Positions 9,534-17,476 of a stretch of 35,088 bases of DNA are shown piece after piece. This DNA comes from DATILL01 sp035476575 (GTDB lineage: Bacteria > Actinomycetota > Actinomycetes > Mycobacteriales > JACQDL01), in NCBI GenBank assembly GCA_035476575.1, contig DATILL010000089.1, positions 1-35,088 of the forward strand, in the 5' to 3' direction. The position numbers and the translations under genes were made by a program. Each line of letters begins with the position of its first letter. The stretch's first letter is position 1. Below the pieces are notes generated by a model. The model did no database searches. It was not told the DNA's origin and was given only the letters and a program-made list of their open reading frames with translations.

Positions 9534-10415
9534 CTATGCCTGGGCCAGCCCCCGGCGGCGCAGCGTAACGCGCTCCAACGGCGTGAAGATAAGCTGGTCA
9601 ATCGCCACCCCGACGAGCAGGATCACCACGATCATCCCGAAGACGAGCGACATGTCGGTCAGCTCCCGGCCAGTGTCCATCAACTGGCCGAGACCGGTAC
9701 CGAGGCGGGGCGACTGGGCGATCAGCTCGGCCGCCATCAGTGAGCGCCATGAGAACGCCCAGCCCTGCTTGAGCCCGGCCAGGTACCCCGGCAGCGCCGC
9801 CGGCAGCACGATGTGCCGCGCCGCGGTGAGACCCCGGGCCCCCAGCACCCGGCCAACCCGCAGGTGCAGGGGCTGGATCTGGTCGATGCCGGCGACCATG
9901 CCGTTGGCGATGGAGGGGACGGCGCCGAGCAGCACAACGACGAAGATCGTCATTGGCGAGAGGCCGAACCACAGGATCGCCGCGGGCACCCAGGCCACCG
10001 ACGGCAGCGTCTGCAGCCCGGACAGCAACGACCCGATGGCGGCCCGGACCACCCTGACCCGGGCCACCAGCAGGCCGAGCGGCGTGGCGACCGCGACGCT
10101 GACCGCGAACCCGAACAGGCCGCGCGACACCGACAGCCAGATCGCTCGCGGCAGCGCGCCGAGGTTCCACTGCTCGCTGACCGAGGCCCACACCTGGGCC
10201 GGCGAGGGGAGCAGGTAGTCGGGCTTGACCTTCGCCATGACCAACGCCTGCCAGACCGCCAGGAGGAAGGCCACCGCGCACAGCGGCGGGACGACGGTCC
10301 CCAGCCCCCGCCGCCACCACGGACGCCGGTCAGCCACCTCGGTGGTGAGCGCGTCCAGACCCCGTTCGAGGCTGGCCAGGGTGTCCTCGGAGACCGTCGA
10401 CGACTTCTCAGGCAT
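9534..10415 (-). CDS. ABC transporter permease, SsuC/TauC/NitT type
   Basis: This 293-residue inner-membrane protein has about six to seven hydrophobic helices, beginning with VVPPLCAVAFLLAVWQALVM after a polar 35-residue start. The binding-protein-dependent permease (EAA) loop is seen in AARHIVLPAALPGYLAGLKQG, the coupling site for the ATPase. The family imports nitrate, sulfonates, taurine or thiamine precursors; the cysteine-operon location points to a sulfur compound. The ATG at 10415 overlaps the ATPase stop by eight bases. It is the last gene of the leftward cys operon. Confidence 0.9.
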   Translation of the reverse strand: MPEKSSTVSEDTLASLERGLDALTTEVADRRPWWRRGLGTVVPPLCAVAFLLAVWQALVMAKVKPDYLLPSPAQVWASVSEQWNLGALPRAIWLSVSRGLFGFAVSVAVATPLGLLVARVRVVRAAIGSLLSGLQTLPSVAWVPAAILWFGLSPMTIFVVVLLGAVPSIANGMVAGIDQIQPLHLRVGRVLGARGLTAARHIVLPAALPGYLAGLKQGWAFSWRSLMAAELIAQSPRLGTGLGQLMDTGRELTDMSLVFGMIVVILLVGVAIDQLIFTPLERVTLRRRGLAQA

Positions 10416-11214
10416 GGCGGCGGATCTCCGCCCGGAGCCGTTCGGTGATCTGGATCGACAGGGCAGCCACGTCGGGGGACTCGATCCGGCGTTCGCCGTC
10501 GATGTCGACGACGTACTCCTCGACGATCCGGCCTGGCTTGGACGACATCAGCAGCACCCGCTCACCGAGCCGGACCGCCTCCCGGACGTTGTGCGTCACG
10601 AAGACCACGGTCACCCCCGTCTCCGCCCACAGCCTGGACAGCTCCTCGTGCAGCACGTCCCGGGTGATCGCGTCCAGCGCGGCGAACGGCTCGTCCATCA
10701 GCAGCACCCGCGGCCGCTGCGCCAGCGCCCGGGCCAGCGCGACCCGCTGCCGCATCCCGCCGGACAGCTCGTGCGGCCGCTTGTCGGCGGCGTTCTCCAG
10801 CCGGACGACGGCCAGCAGCCGCAGCGCCTCGGCCCGCCGCTCCCGGCGCGCGGCCCAGGAGCGGGCCCCCCGCGCGGAGCCGTCGGCCAGCCGCAGCGCC
10901 AGCTCGACGTTGCGGCTCGCGGTGAGCCACGGCAGCAGCGCCGGCTCCTGGAACATCAGGCCGGCCCGGCCGCCGGTCACGGTGACCGTGCCGCTGGTCG
11001 GGCGGTCCAGCCCGGCCAGCAGCGACAGCAGCGTCGACTTGCCGCACCCGGAGGCGCCGAGCAGGCAGACGAACTCGCCCGCCGACACCTCCAGCGAGAC
11101 CCCGTCCAGCACGAGCGGTCCTCGGCCGAACCGCTTCACCAGCCCGTCCACCCGGACGGCAGGCGCGTCGGTCTTGGCCGCTACGGCGTCCGGCGCAATG
11201 TCGGTCAGCGTCAC
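10408..11214 (-). CDS. ABC transporter ATP-binding protein, SsuB/TauB type
   Basis: This 268-residue ATPase has Walker A GASGCGKST (53-61), the Q-loop LMFQEPALLPW, the signature LSGGMRQR (150-157) and Walker B VLLMDEPFAALD (170-181), then the H-loop in VVFVTHNVREAV. The Q-loop wording and the tail SSKPGRIVEEY are typical of the nitrate/sulfonate/taurine importers. The GTG start overlaps the binding-protein stop (GTGA), and its own stop overlaps the permease start. It energises uptake by the permease beside it. Confidence 0.93.
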   Translation of the reverse strand: MTLTDIAPDAVAAKTDAPAVRVDGLVKRFGRGPLVLDGVSLEVSAGEFVCLLGASGCGKSTLLSLLAGLDRPTSGTVTVTGGRAGLMFQEPALLPWLTASRNVELALRLADGSARGARSWAARRERRAEALRLLAVVRLENAADKRPHELSGGMRQRVALARALAQRPRVLLMDEPFAALDAITRDVLHEELSRLWAETGVTVVFVTHNVREAVRLGERVLLMSSKPGRIVEEYVVDIDGERRIESPDVAALSIQITERLRAEIRRHA

Positions 11215-12284
11215 CCTGCTGCCCCCAGACCCGCGTCGGACACGGCCGGCAGGCCACGGGCGGCCAGCGCGGCGTTCAGCACGCGCAGGTCGTAGATGCC
11301 CGTGAGGTCCACCTTCTTGATCAGCCCGGCGGCCACCGCATGGTCGGCGTTCGTCTGCAGCGAGGTGGCGATCGGGTCGTTGGTCAAGGTCAGGTTGGCG
11401 AAGGCGCGGTCCAGCACCGTGTCCTTGAGGCTCTTACCGGTGATCCGCCTGAGCTCGGCGTTGAGCGTGGTCTTGGCGTCGGCTGGGTTCTTGGCGATCC
11501 AGCCGTTCGCGTCGATCTGGCCGTCGACCAGGGCGCGCACGGCCTGCGGGTGCCGGGCGAGGAACTCGGTACGCACGAGCAGGTGGGTGGTCACGAACTG
11601 GCCCTTCGGCCAGAGCGTCCGCTCGTCGACCAGCACGGTGCCGCCGCCGTCGAGCACCAGCCGGGAGGCCCACGGCTCCGGCACCCAGCCGCCGTCCAGC
11701 TTGCCATCCTTGAAGAGCTGCAGCGTGGTGGCGTTGTCGGTGGGCACGACGTTGACGTCGCCCTTCACCGAGGCGCTGCTCGGGGTGAGGCCCTGGGTGG
11801 TGAGCCAGGCCCGCAGCGCGACGTCCTGGGTGTTGCCGAGCTGCGGCGTGGCGATGCTCTTGCCTTTGAGGTCGGCCGGCGTCGTGATGCCCGGCCTGAC
11901 GACCAGCGCCGCGCCGCCGGAGGCCGCGCCAGCGACGATCCGGATCGCCTCGCCGTGCGTCTTGACGAAGGTGTTGATGGCCGGGCTCGGCCCGATGTAA
12001 GCCGCGTCGAGCTCACCGGCCAGCAGCGCCTCGATCTCGGCCGGGCCGGCGTTGAACGTTGTGGTGGAGAGCTTCGTGGCACCCAGCCGCTGGGTGTAGA
12101 ACCCCTTGGCGACCCCGACGATCGGGGTGGCGTGGGTGAGGTTGGGGAAGTAGCCGAGCCGGACCTCGGCGACGGACCCGGTCGTGGTGCCCATGTCCGT
12201 CGCCGTGCTGGAGCCGCAGGCGGCCAGCCCCAGCCCGGCGACAGCGCCGGCGAGGGCGACCACCCCCCACTTCGTGCGACTCAT
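11211..12284 (-). CDS. ABC transporter substrate-binding lipoprotein, NitT/TauT (sulfonate) family
   Basis: This 357-residue protein starts with a lipoprotein signal: a short basic start, a hydrophobic stretch, then LGLAAC, so Cys23 is the likely lipidated residue. The mature part matches the SsuA/NMT1-like fold: VRLGYFPNLTHATPIVGVA, then LLAGELDAAYIGPSPAINTF, then ADLKGKSIATPQLGNTQD and GWVPEPWASRL. The ligand is not readable; sulfonate or a similar organosulfur compound is the best guess from its place in the cys operon. A comparable arrangement (cysC-D-N beside an ABC importer) is known to me from Streptomyces coelicolor around SCO6093-SCO6102. The ATG overlaps the cysN stop as ATGA. Confidence 0.9.
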   Translation of the reverse strand: MSRTKWGVVALAGAVAGLGLAACGSSTATDMGTTTGSVAEVRLGYFPNLTHATPIVGVAKGFYTQRLGATKLSTTTFNAGPAEIEALLAGELDAAYIGPSPAINTFVKTHGEAIRIVAGAASGGAALVVRPGITTPADLKGKSIATPQLGNTQDVALRAWLTTQGLTPSSASVKGDVNVVPTDNATTLQLFKDGKLDGGWVPEPWASRLVLDGGGTVLVDERTLWPKGQFVTTHLLVRTEFLARHPQAVRALVDGQIDANGWIAKNPADAKTTLNAELRRITGKSLKDTVLDRAFANLTLTNDPIATSLQTNADHAVAAGLIKKVDLTGIYDLRVLNAALAARGLPAVSDAGLGAAG

Positions 12285-13561
12285 CGAGCTCCTTCCACCA
12301 TGCCGGCCGCGACCGTCGCGCCGGACGTCTCGTCCACGATCAGCAACGCTCCGGTGGCCCGGTGCCGGGAGTACGGGTCGACCACCAGGGGCTCGGCGGT
12401 GCGCAGCAGCACCTGGCCGATGTCGTTGAGGGCCAGCGTGTCCGTCGGCGCACTGTCCGATGTGGACACATCCAGCCGGGTGCGCGGCTCGACGACGGCG
12501 CGCACCTCGCGGGTGGTGTGCCGGATCCGGTACCGGCCACCCGGGCGCAGCGGCTCCTCAGCCAGCCAGCACACGGTGACCGCCAGCTCCCGGGTAACCG
12601 ACGGTGGCCGGCCGGCGACCAGCAGGTCACCGCGGGACACGTCTACGTCGTCGGCCAGCCGGACCACGACGGACCGGCCGGCACCTGCCTCGGCCAACGG
12701 CCCGTCCGCAGTGTCGATGGCGGCCACCGTGCTGGCCTGCCCGGACGGCAGCACGGTCACCGGGGTGCCCGGCCGCAGCGTGCCGGCCTCGACCCGGCCG
12801 GCGTAGCCGCGGAAGTCGGCGTACCCGTGCCGCCGCGGCCGGATCACGAGCTGCACCGGGAACCGCACCTCGTCCTCGGCGGCCGCCTCGCCGGCGGCGT
12901 CCTCGGCCGGCAGCTCCCGGTTCTCCTGGATGTCGAGGGTCTCCAGGTGCTCCAGCAGCGGCGGGCCGGCGTACCACGGCGTCGCGGCCGAGCGGTCCAC
13001 CACGTTGTCACCGAGCAGCGCCGAGATCGGCACCGCGGACCAGGACCGGACCGACCGCCGCTCCGCCAGCGCGGCGAAGTCGGCCAGGATCTCGTCGAAG
13101 ACCTCCTCGGCGAAGCCGACGAGGTCCATCTTGTTCACCGCCAGGACGACGTGCCGGACCCGCAGCAGCGCGGCGATGGTGGCATGCCGGCGGGACTGCT
13201 CGACCAGGCCCTTGCGCGCGTCGACCAGCACGATCGCCACGTCCGCGGTGGACGCGCCGGTCACCATGTTGCGGGTGTACTGGATGTGCCCGGGCGTGTC
13301 GGCCAGCACGAAGGTGCGCCGCGGGGTGGCGAAGTACCGGTAGGCCACGTCGATCGTGATGCCCTGCTCACGCTCGGCCCGCAGCCCGTCCACCAGCAGC
13401 GCCAGGTCGGCCTCGTCGTACCCGCGCCGCCGGCTGGCGTGCTCGACCGCCGCGAGCTGGTCCGCGAAGACCGCCTTGGCGTCGTGCAGCAGCCGGCCGA
13501 CCAGGGTGCTCTTGCCGTCGTCCACCGAGCCGGCGGTGGCGACCCGCAGCAGGCTCTCCAC
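12281..13561 (-). CDS. cysN: Sulfate adenylyltransferase subunit 1 (GTPase)
   Basis: CysN is the GTPase subunit of ATP sulfurylase; with CysD it turns sulfate and ATP into APS. The 426-residue protein has the GTP-binding motifs AGSVDDGKST (10-19), DTPGH (88-92) and NKMD (143-146), then translation-factor-like beta-barrels (FRGYAGRVEAGTLRPG and RELAVTVCWLAEEPL). The GTG start at 13561 shares one base with the cysD stop (TAGTG), giving the family start ESLLRVATAGSVDDGKS. A longer in-frame reading upstream would run through cysD and is not real. It is not fused to CysC, unlike in some bacteria; CysC is separate here. Confidence 0.95.
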   Translation of the reverse strand: MESLLRVATAGSVDDGKSTLVGRLLHDAKAVFADQLAAVEHASRRRGYDEADLALLVDGLRAEREQGITIDVAYRYFATPRRTFVLADTPGHIQYTRNMVTGASTADVAIVLVDARKGLVEQSRRHATIAALLRVRHVVLAVNKMDLVGFAEEVFDEILADFAALAERRSVRSWSAVPISALLGDNVVDRSAATPWYAGPPLLEHLETLDIQENRELPAEDAAGEAAAEDEVRFPVQLVIRPRRHGYADFRGYAGRVEAGTLRPGTPVTVLPSGQASTVAAIDTADGPLAEAGAGRSVVVRLADDVDVSRGDLLVAGRPPSVTRELAVTVCWLAEEPLRPGGRYRIRHTTREVRAVVEPRTRLDVSTSDSAPTDTLALNDIGQVLLRTAEPLVVDPYSRHRATGALLIVDETSGATVAAGMVEGAR

Positions 13562-14484
13562 TAGAAGTAGCCCTCCCGCTTGCGGTCCTCCATCGCGGCC
13601 TCGCTGGCCCGGTCGTCGGCCCGGGTCGCGCCGCGCTCGGTGAGCCGGGTGATGGCGACCTCGGCGACGATGTCGTCCAGGCTGGCCGCGTCCGAGCGGA
13701 CCGCGCCGGTGCAGGTGGCGTCGCCGACGGTGCGGTAGCGGACGGTCTCGGTGCGCACCGGCTCCCCCGGCTCCGGTGGGGTGAACGGCGTGACCGCGAT
13801 CAGCATGCCGTCGCGCTGGACGACCTCGCGCCGGTGGGCGTAGTAGATCGACGGCACCTCGATGCCCTCCCGCCGGATGTAGCCCCACACGTCCAGCTCG
13901 GTCCAGTTCGACAGCGGGAAGATCCGCAGGTGCTCGCCCGGCCGGTGCCGGCCGTTGTAGAGGCCCCACAGCTCGGGCCGCTGGTTGCGCGGGTCCCACT
14001 GGCCGAGCTCGTCCCGCACGCTGAAGACCCGCTCCTTGGCCCGGGCCTTCTCCTCGTCCCGCCGGGCCCCGCCCAGGACGGCGTCGAAGCGGTGCGCCGC
14101 GATGGCGTCCAGCAGCGTCACCGTCTGCAGCGGGTTGCGGGAGGAGCCGGGCAGCTCGCGGACGCGACCGGTGTCGATCGACTCCTGCACGCTCGCCACG
14201 ACCAGCTCGACGCCGAGCTCGGTCACCCGCCGGTCCCGGAACTCGACGACCTCGGGGAAGTTGTGCCCGGTGTCGATGTGCATCACCGGGAACGGGATCC
14301 GGCCCGGCCAGAACGCCTTCTCCGCCAGCCGCAGCATCACGATCGAGTCCTTGCCGCCGGAGAACAGCAGCACCGGCCGCTGGAACGTGGCCACCACCTC
14401 ACGCAGGATGTGGACCGACTCGTCCTCCAGGCAGGTCAGGCTGTCGGCCCGGTCGACGGTCGGCGTGTCGACGGAAACGGTCAT
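13561..14484 (-). CDS. cysD: Sulfate adenylyltransferase subunit 2
   Basis: CysD is the catalytic PP-loop subunit of ATP sulfurylase. The PP-loop SGGKDS is at residues 42-47 (PVLLFSGGKDSIVMLRLAEK). The family signatures FPVMHIDTGHNFPEV, GGARRDEEKARAKERVFS and the run FPLSNWTELDVWGYI follow, and the protein ends with the typical MEDRKREGYF. The 307-residue length is normal. The ATG at 14484 overlaps the cysC stop (ATGA), and its own stop overlaps the cysN start by one base. The order cysC-cysD-cysN is tightly coupled. Confidence 0.96.
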   Translation of the reverse strand: MTVSVDTPTVDRADSLTCLEDESVHILREVVATFQRPVLLFSGGKDSIVMLRLAEKAFWPGRIPFPVMHIDTGHNFPEVVEFRDRRVTELGVELVVASVQESIDTGRVRELPGSSRNPLQTVTLLDAIAAHRFDAVLGGARRDEEKARAKERVFSVRDELGQWDPRNQRPELWGLYNGRHRPGEHLRIFPLSNWTELDVWGYIRREGIEVPSIYYAHRREVVQRDGMLIAVTPFTPPEPGEPVRTETVRYRTVGDATCTGAVRSDAASLDDIVAEVAITRLTERGATRADDRASEAAMEDRKREGYF

Positions 14485-15143
14485 CGCACGGTCTCCTCGG
14501 CGTGATGGTGCGGGCCCCGGTCCAGCAGGCCCCGGGCCCGCAGCAGGTCGAGCACGGCGGCGGCGCAGCCCTCGACCGACGCGCCTACGGTGTCCAGCAC
14601 CAGGTCGGCGGCGGCCGGCGGCTCGTAGGCGTCGTCCACCCCGGTCAGCCCGCTGATCTCGCCGGCCCGCTGCCGCGCGTACAGCCCCTTGACGTCGCGG
14701 GCGGCGCACTCCTCGACCGGGGTAGCGATGTACACCTCGACGAACGCGGCGCCGGAGGCGGCGTGCCGGGCCCGCACCGCGTCCCGGGACGCGGCGTACG
14801 GCGAGATCACCGCGGCCAGCACGAGCACGCCGTTGCGGGCTAGCAGGTCGGCGACGAACCCGATCCGGGCGACGTTGGTCTCCCGGTCCGCCCGGGAGAA
14901 GCCGAGCCCGGCCGACAGGGTCTCCCGCACCGCGTCGCCGTCCAGCAGCTCGACCCGGCGGCCGGCCGCACGCAGCCTGGCCCCCACCGCACGGGCGATG
15001 GTGGTCTTGCCCGCGCTGGGCAACCCGGTCAGCCAGACCGTGGCGCCGGAGCCAGCGGGCCGGCCGGCTGCCGGGGCTGGCGATGTGCCACGTGCTGTGC
15101 CTGGCGATGTGGCTGTGCTGGGGGGCGTGACGGTGGACGTCAC
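14481..15143 (-). CDS. cysC: Adenylyl-sulfate kinase
   Basis: CysC phosphorylates APS to PAPS. The P-loop is GLPSAGKT (40-47). Family signatures LLDGDAVRETLSAGLGFSR, RETNVARIGFVADLLARNG and DVKGLYARQRAGEISGLTG follow. The first 35 residues are a Thr/Pro/Ala-rich extension before the kinase core. I place the start at the GTG at 15143, with GAGGAG five bases upstream; no good start lies nearer the core. The long 5' untranslated region (15144-15276) holds hairpins and is preceded by a leader ORF. PAPS is not needed by the [4Fe-4S] reductase in this cluster, so CysC may serve sulfotransferases. Confidence 0.93.
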   Translation of the reverse strand: MTSTVTPPSTATSPGTARGTSPAPAAGRPAGSGATVWLTGLPSAGKTTIARAVGARLRAAGRRVELLDGDAVRETLSAGLGFSRADRETNVARIGFVADLLARNGVLVLAAVISPYAASRDAVRARHAASGAAFVEVYIATPVEECAARDVKGLYARQRAGEISGLTGVDDAYEPPAAADLVLDTVGASVEGCAAAVLDLLRARGLLDRGPHHHAEETVR

Positions 15144-15219
15144 CGAGGCTCCTCGAATGCCGGCGAGAGGGGTGTGGTGCCGGCGAGGAGACACAACGCT
15201 GCGCGCTGTCCCGAAAGCG

Positions 15220-15247
15220 CCCGGCACCCGATTTCGGGCGGGCCGGG
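15220..15247 (-). terminator. GC-rich hairpin between leader ORF and cysC (candidate attenuator)
   Basis: Stem segments CCCGGC/GCCGGG and CCCG/CGGG surround an AAAT loop (seen on the minus strand), making one strong interrupted stem about 30 bases after the leader's stop. A second possible stem pairs CCGACC, just before and at the leader stop, with GGTCGG just after it. Two overlapping or successive hairpins after a leader peptide are what an attenuator would look like. No U-run follows, which is common in GC-rich actinomycetes. Termination is inferred, not shown. Confidence 0.4.
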
Positions 15248-15276
15248 GCTCAGCCAGAAAGAGACGCCCGACCCGG

Positions 15277-15357
15277 TCAGGTCGGACGACAGGCCGCGCT
15301 GGAGACCCGCAGCAGGTCGACATGAAGTCGCGCCACAAGCCCCAGGCTTCGGTACAT
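15277..15357 (-). CDS. Leader peptide ORF upstream of cysC (26 residues, Cys near its end)
   Basis: The ORF runs from ATG at 15357 to TGA at 15277. It starts MYRSLG, continues LVARLHVDLLRV and ends SSAACRPT. The core VARLHVDL is shared exactly with the leader ORF on the other strand that precedes sulfite reductase, and both place a single Cys followed by Arg three to five codons from the end. Small peptides of this form are annotated in actinomycetes as putative leader peptides before sulfur genes. In mycobacteria, leaderless cysteine-codon ORFs are reported to attenuate downstream operons when cysteine is plentiful. CACCAT lies six bases before the ATG, so the mRNA could start at or very near the ATG. 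Confidence 0.75.
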   Translation of the reverse strand: MYRSLGLVARLHVDLLRVSSAACRPT

Positions 15358-15400
15358 GCTCCGATGGTGTCACGCGCCGACCGGACCGTCGAGGCCCCCC

Positions 15401-15436
15401 AGGTGTAGACCGGTGTGAGGTGTGGACCCGGTGTGG
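15401..15436. promoter_or_regulatory. Imperfect tandem repeat in the divergent cys promoter region
   Basis: AGGTGTAGACCGGTGTG (15401-15417) is followed directly by AGGTGTGGACCCGGTGTGG (15418-15436), one imperfect tandem copy. It lies in the 91-bp region between the two divergent leader ORFs, where both promoters must be. It may be the binding site of a sulfur regulator serving one or both arms. No family is implied by the sequence. Confidence 0.4.
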
Positions 15437-15448
15437 CACCCTGGCTGC

Positions 15449-15532
15449 ATGACCTCGCGCGGCGTACCGCTCGTGGCCCGGCTGCATGTCGACCTGCACC
15501 GGGTTGTCGCCGCCGCCTGTCGCCGCGGCTGA
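15449..15532 (+). CDS. Leader peptide ORF upstream of sulfite reductase (27 residues, Cys near its end)
   Basis: The ORF runs from ATG at 15449 to TGA at 15532. It begins MTSRGVPL, shares VARLHVDL with the divergent leader, and ends AAACRRG, again with one Cys-Arg near the stop. A stem-loop follows at 15567-15585 and then the sulfite reductase start at 15608. CACCCT lies six bases before the ATG, suggesting a leaderless transcript with a weak -10. The shared peptide in two different operons, where the nucleotides have diverged, argues for selection on the peptide itself. Confidence 0.77.
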   Translation: MTSRGVPLVARLHVDLHRVVAAACRRG

Positions 15533-15566
15533 CCGGCGCACCTCTCCCGTCCGCACCCCCATCCGC

Positions 15567-15585
15567 CGTGCCGTGTCCCGGCACG
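15567..15585 (+). terminator. Perfect 7-bp hairpin between leader ORF and sulfite reductase (candidate attenuator)
   Basis: CGTGCCG (15567-15573), a five-base loop TGTCC and CGGCACG (15579-15585) form a perfect stem. It lies 34 bases after the leader stop and 22 before the sulfite reductase ATG. It could act as an attenuator or shield the ribosome binding site (GAGG at about 15595). No U-run follows. Confidence 0.4.
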
Positions 15586-15607
15586 ACCCGACGTCGAGGC
15601 AGCACAG

Positions 15608-17245
15608 ATGGCGCAGCTCGGTCAGGGCCAGTGGGCCCTGGGCTACCGGGAGCCGCTCAACCCGAACGAGCGGACCAAGAAGGACAGTGACGGGCTCGCT
15701 GTCCGGCAACGGATCCTGGACATCTACGCCCACACCGGGTTCAAAGGCATCGACCCTGGCGACATGCGCGGCCGGTTCCGCTGGTACGGGCTCTACACCC
15801 AGCGGGCCCCCGGCATCCCGGGCGGGCGGACCGCGGTCCTGGAGCCGGAGGAGCTCGAGGACGAGTACTTCATGCTCCGGATCCGGATCGACGGCGGCCA
15901 GCTCAGCACCGAGCGGCTCGGCGTGATCGGCGGGATCGCCACCGAGCTCGGCCGGGACGTCGCCGACGTGACCGACCGGCAGAACATCCAGCTCCACTGG
16001 ATCCGGATCGAGGACGTGCCGGAGATCTGGTCCCGGCTGGAGGCGGTCGGGCTGACCACCACGGAGGCCTGCGGCGACACGCCCCGGGTGATCCTGGGCT
16101 GCCCGCTGGCCGGGGTGCTCGCCGACGAGGTGATCGACGCGACGCCGTACCTCCGCGGGGTGGTGGACCGCTACATCGGCGACCCGGCGTTCTCCAACCT
16201 GCCGCGCAAGTTCAAGACCTCGATCTCCGGCTGCGCCCGGCACTGCACCAACCACGAGATCAACGACGTCGCGTTCGTCGGGGTGACCGGGCCGGACGGG
16301 CAGCCCGGCTTCGACCTGTGGGTGGGCGGCGGGCTGTCCACCAACCCGAAGCTGGCGGTGCGGCTCGGGGCGTTCGTCGAGCCGCACCGGGTGGCCGAGG
16401 CCTGGGCCGGTGTCACCGGCCTGTTCCGCGACTACGGCTACCGGCGGTCCCGGATGCACGCCCGGCTGAAGTTCCTGGTGGACGACTGGGGGCCGCGGCG
16501 GTTCCGGGAGACGCTGGAGAAGGAGTACCTGGCCGCGCCGCTGCCGGACGGGCCGGCCGCGCCCGCCGCGACGGTCCAGCGCGACCACATCGGGGCCTGC
16601 GAGCAGGTCGACGGGCGGTACGCCGTCGGCTTCGCGCTGCGCGGCGGGCGGACCTCGGGCCGTGAGCTGTCCCGGCTGGCCGAGCTGGCCACCGAGTACG
16701 GTGCCGGCCGGGTCCGGACCACCGGCCAGCAGCAGATCGTGATCCTGGACGTGTCTGACGTGGCCGGGCTGACCGCCGAGCTGGCCGGGCTGGGCCTGCC
16801 GGTGCGGCCGAGCGTGTTCCGGCGCGGCACCATCGCCTGCACCGGCACCGAGTTCTGCAAGCTGGCGATCGTCGAGACCAAGGAGCGGGCGCGCTGGCTG
16901 TACGACGAGCTGGAGCGCCGGCTGCCCGGCTTCGACGAGCAGATCACCATCAACCTCAACGGCTGCCCGAACTCCTGCGCCCGGTTCCAGACCGCGGACA
17001 TCGGGTTCAAGGGGCTGATCTCGCGGGACCGGGACGGCACGGACGTGGAGTCCTTCCAGGTTCACCTGGGCGGCCACCTCGGCGTCGACGCGGCGTTCGG
17101 GAAGAAGTTCCGCGGGCTGAAGGTTCGGGCCGACGAGGCGGCGGACTACACCGAGCGGGTGCTACGCGGCTACCTGGACCGTCGCGAGCCGGGCGAGCGG
17201 TTCGCCGCGTACGTCGCCCGGGCGGAGGAGGCCTGGCTGCGATGA
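15608..17245 (+). CDS. Ferredoxin-dependent assimilatory sulfite reductase (SirA/NirA type)
   Basis: This 545-residue enzyme reduces sulfite to sulfide with six electrons from ferredoxin. Cys411 and Cys417 (ACTGTEFCK) and Cys453 and Cys457 (NGCPNSCARF) bind the [4Fe-4S] cluster that bridges siroheme. Two ferrodoxin-like repeats are seen around RFRWYGLYTQR and around VRTTGQQQIVIL. Tyr63 and Cys155 (TEACGDTPR) sit in the places of the covalently linked Tyr69 and Cys161 of M. tuberculosis NirA, with the same six-residue offset, which favours sulfite over nitrite as substrate. The start ATG has a weak GAGG upstream. It heads the rightward arm, followed by the zinc-ribbon protein and cysH. Confidence 0.95.
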   Translation: MAQLGQGQWALGYREPLNPNERTKKDSDGLAVRQRILDIYAHTGFKGIDPGDMRGRFRWYGLYTQRAPGIPGGRTAVLEPEELEDEYFMLRIRIDGGQLSTERLGVIGGIATELGRDVADVTDRQNIQLHWIRIEDVPEIWSRLEAVGLTTTEACGDTPRVILGCPLAGVLADEVIDATPYLRGVVDRYIGDPAFSNLPRKFKTSISGCARHCTNHEINDVAFVGVTGPDGQPGFDLWVGGGLSTNPKLAVRLGAFVEPHRVAEAWAGVTGLFRDYGYRRSRMHARLKFLVDDWGPRRFRETLEKEYLAAPLPDGPAAPAATVQRDHIGACEQVDGRYAVGFALRGGRTSGRELSRLAELATEYGAGRVRTTGQQQIVILDVSDVAGLTAELAGLGLPVRPSVFRRGTIACTGTEFCKLAIVETKERARWLYDELERRLPGFDEQITINLNGCPNSCARFQTADIGFKGLISRDRDGTDVESFQVHLGGHLGVDAAFGKKFRGLKVRADEAADYTERVLRGYLDRREPGERFAAYVARAEEAWLR

Positions 17246-17269
17246 GCGAGCCACGATGAGAAGGCTGCG

Positions 17270-17476
17270 ATGACCGACGGCGGCACCCCACGGCACGTGC
17301 CGGTGTTCTACTGCCCGTACTGCGGCGAGGAGGACATCCGGCCGTACGGCGAGCCGGCGGCCGCCAAGCAGGCGGGGCAGTGGCTGTGTTCGGCCTGCCG
17401 GCGAGTGTGGGCCGTGCGGTTCGTCGGCCTGGCCCCCTGGGGCGCGGCCGCGGCGTCCTGGGGAGGGTCGCCGTGA
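17270..17476 (+). CDS. Small zinc-ribbon-like protein between sulfite reductase and cysH
   Basis: This 68-residue protein has two cysteine pairs, FYCPYCGEED near residue 15 and WLCSACRRVWAVRF near residue 40, spaced as in a zinc ribbon. It ends with a Gly/Ala/Trp-rich tail. Comparable small proteins occur between the sulfite reductase and cysH genes of other actinomycetes, but no function is known to me. The ATG lies 24 bases after the sulfite reductase stop, and its stop overlaps the cysH start as GTGA. It may be a chaperone or electron-transfer helper for one of the iron-sulfur reductases; this is inference. Confidence 0.8.
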   Translation: MTDGGTPRHVPVFYCPYCGEEDIRPYGEPAAAKQAGQWLCSACRRVWAVRFVGLAPWGAAAASWGGSP

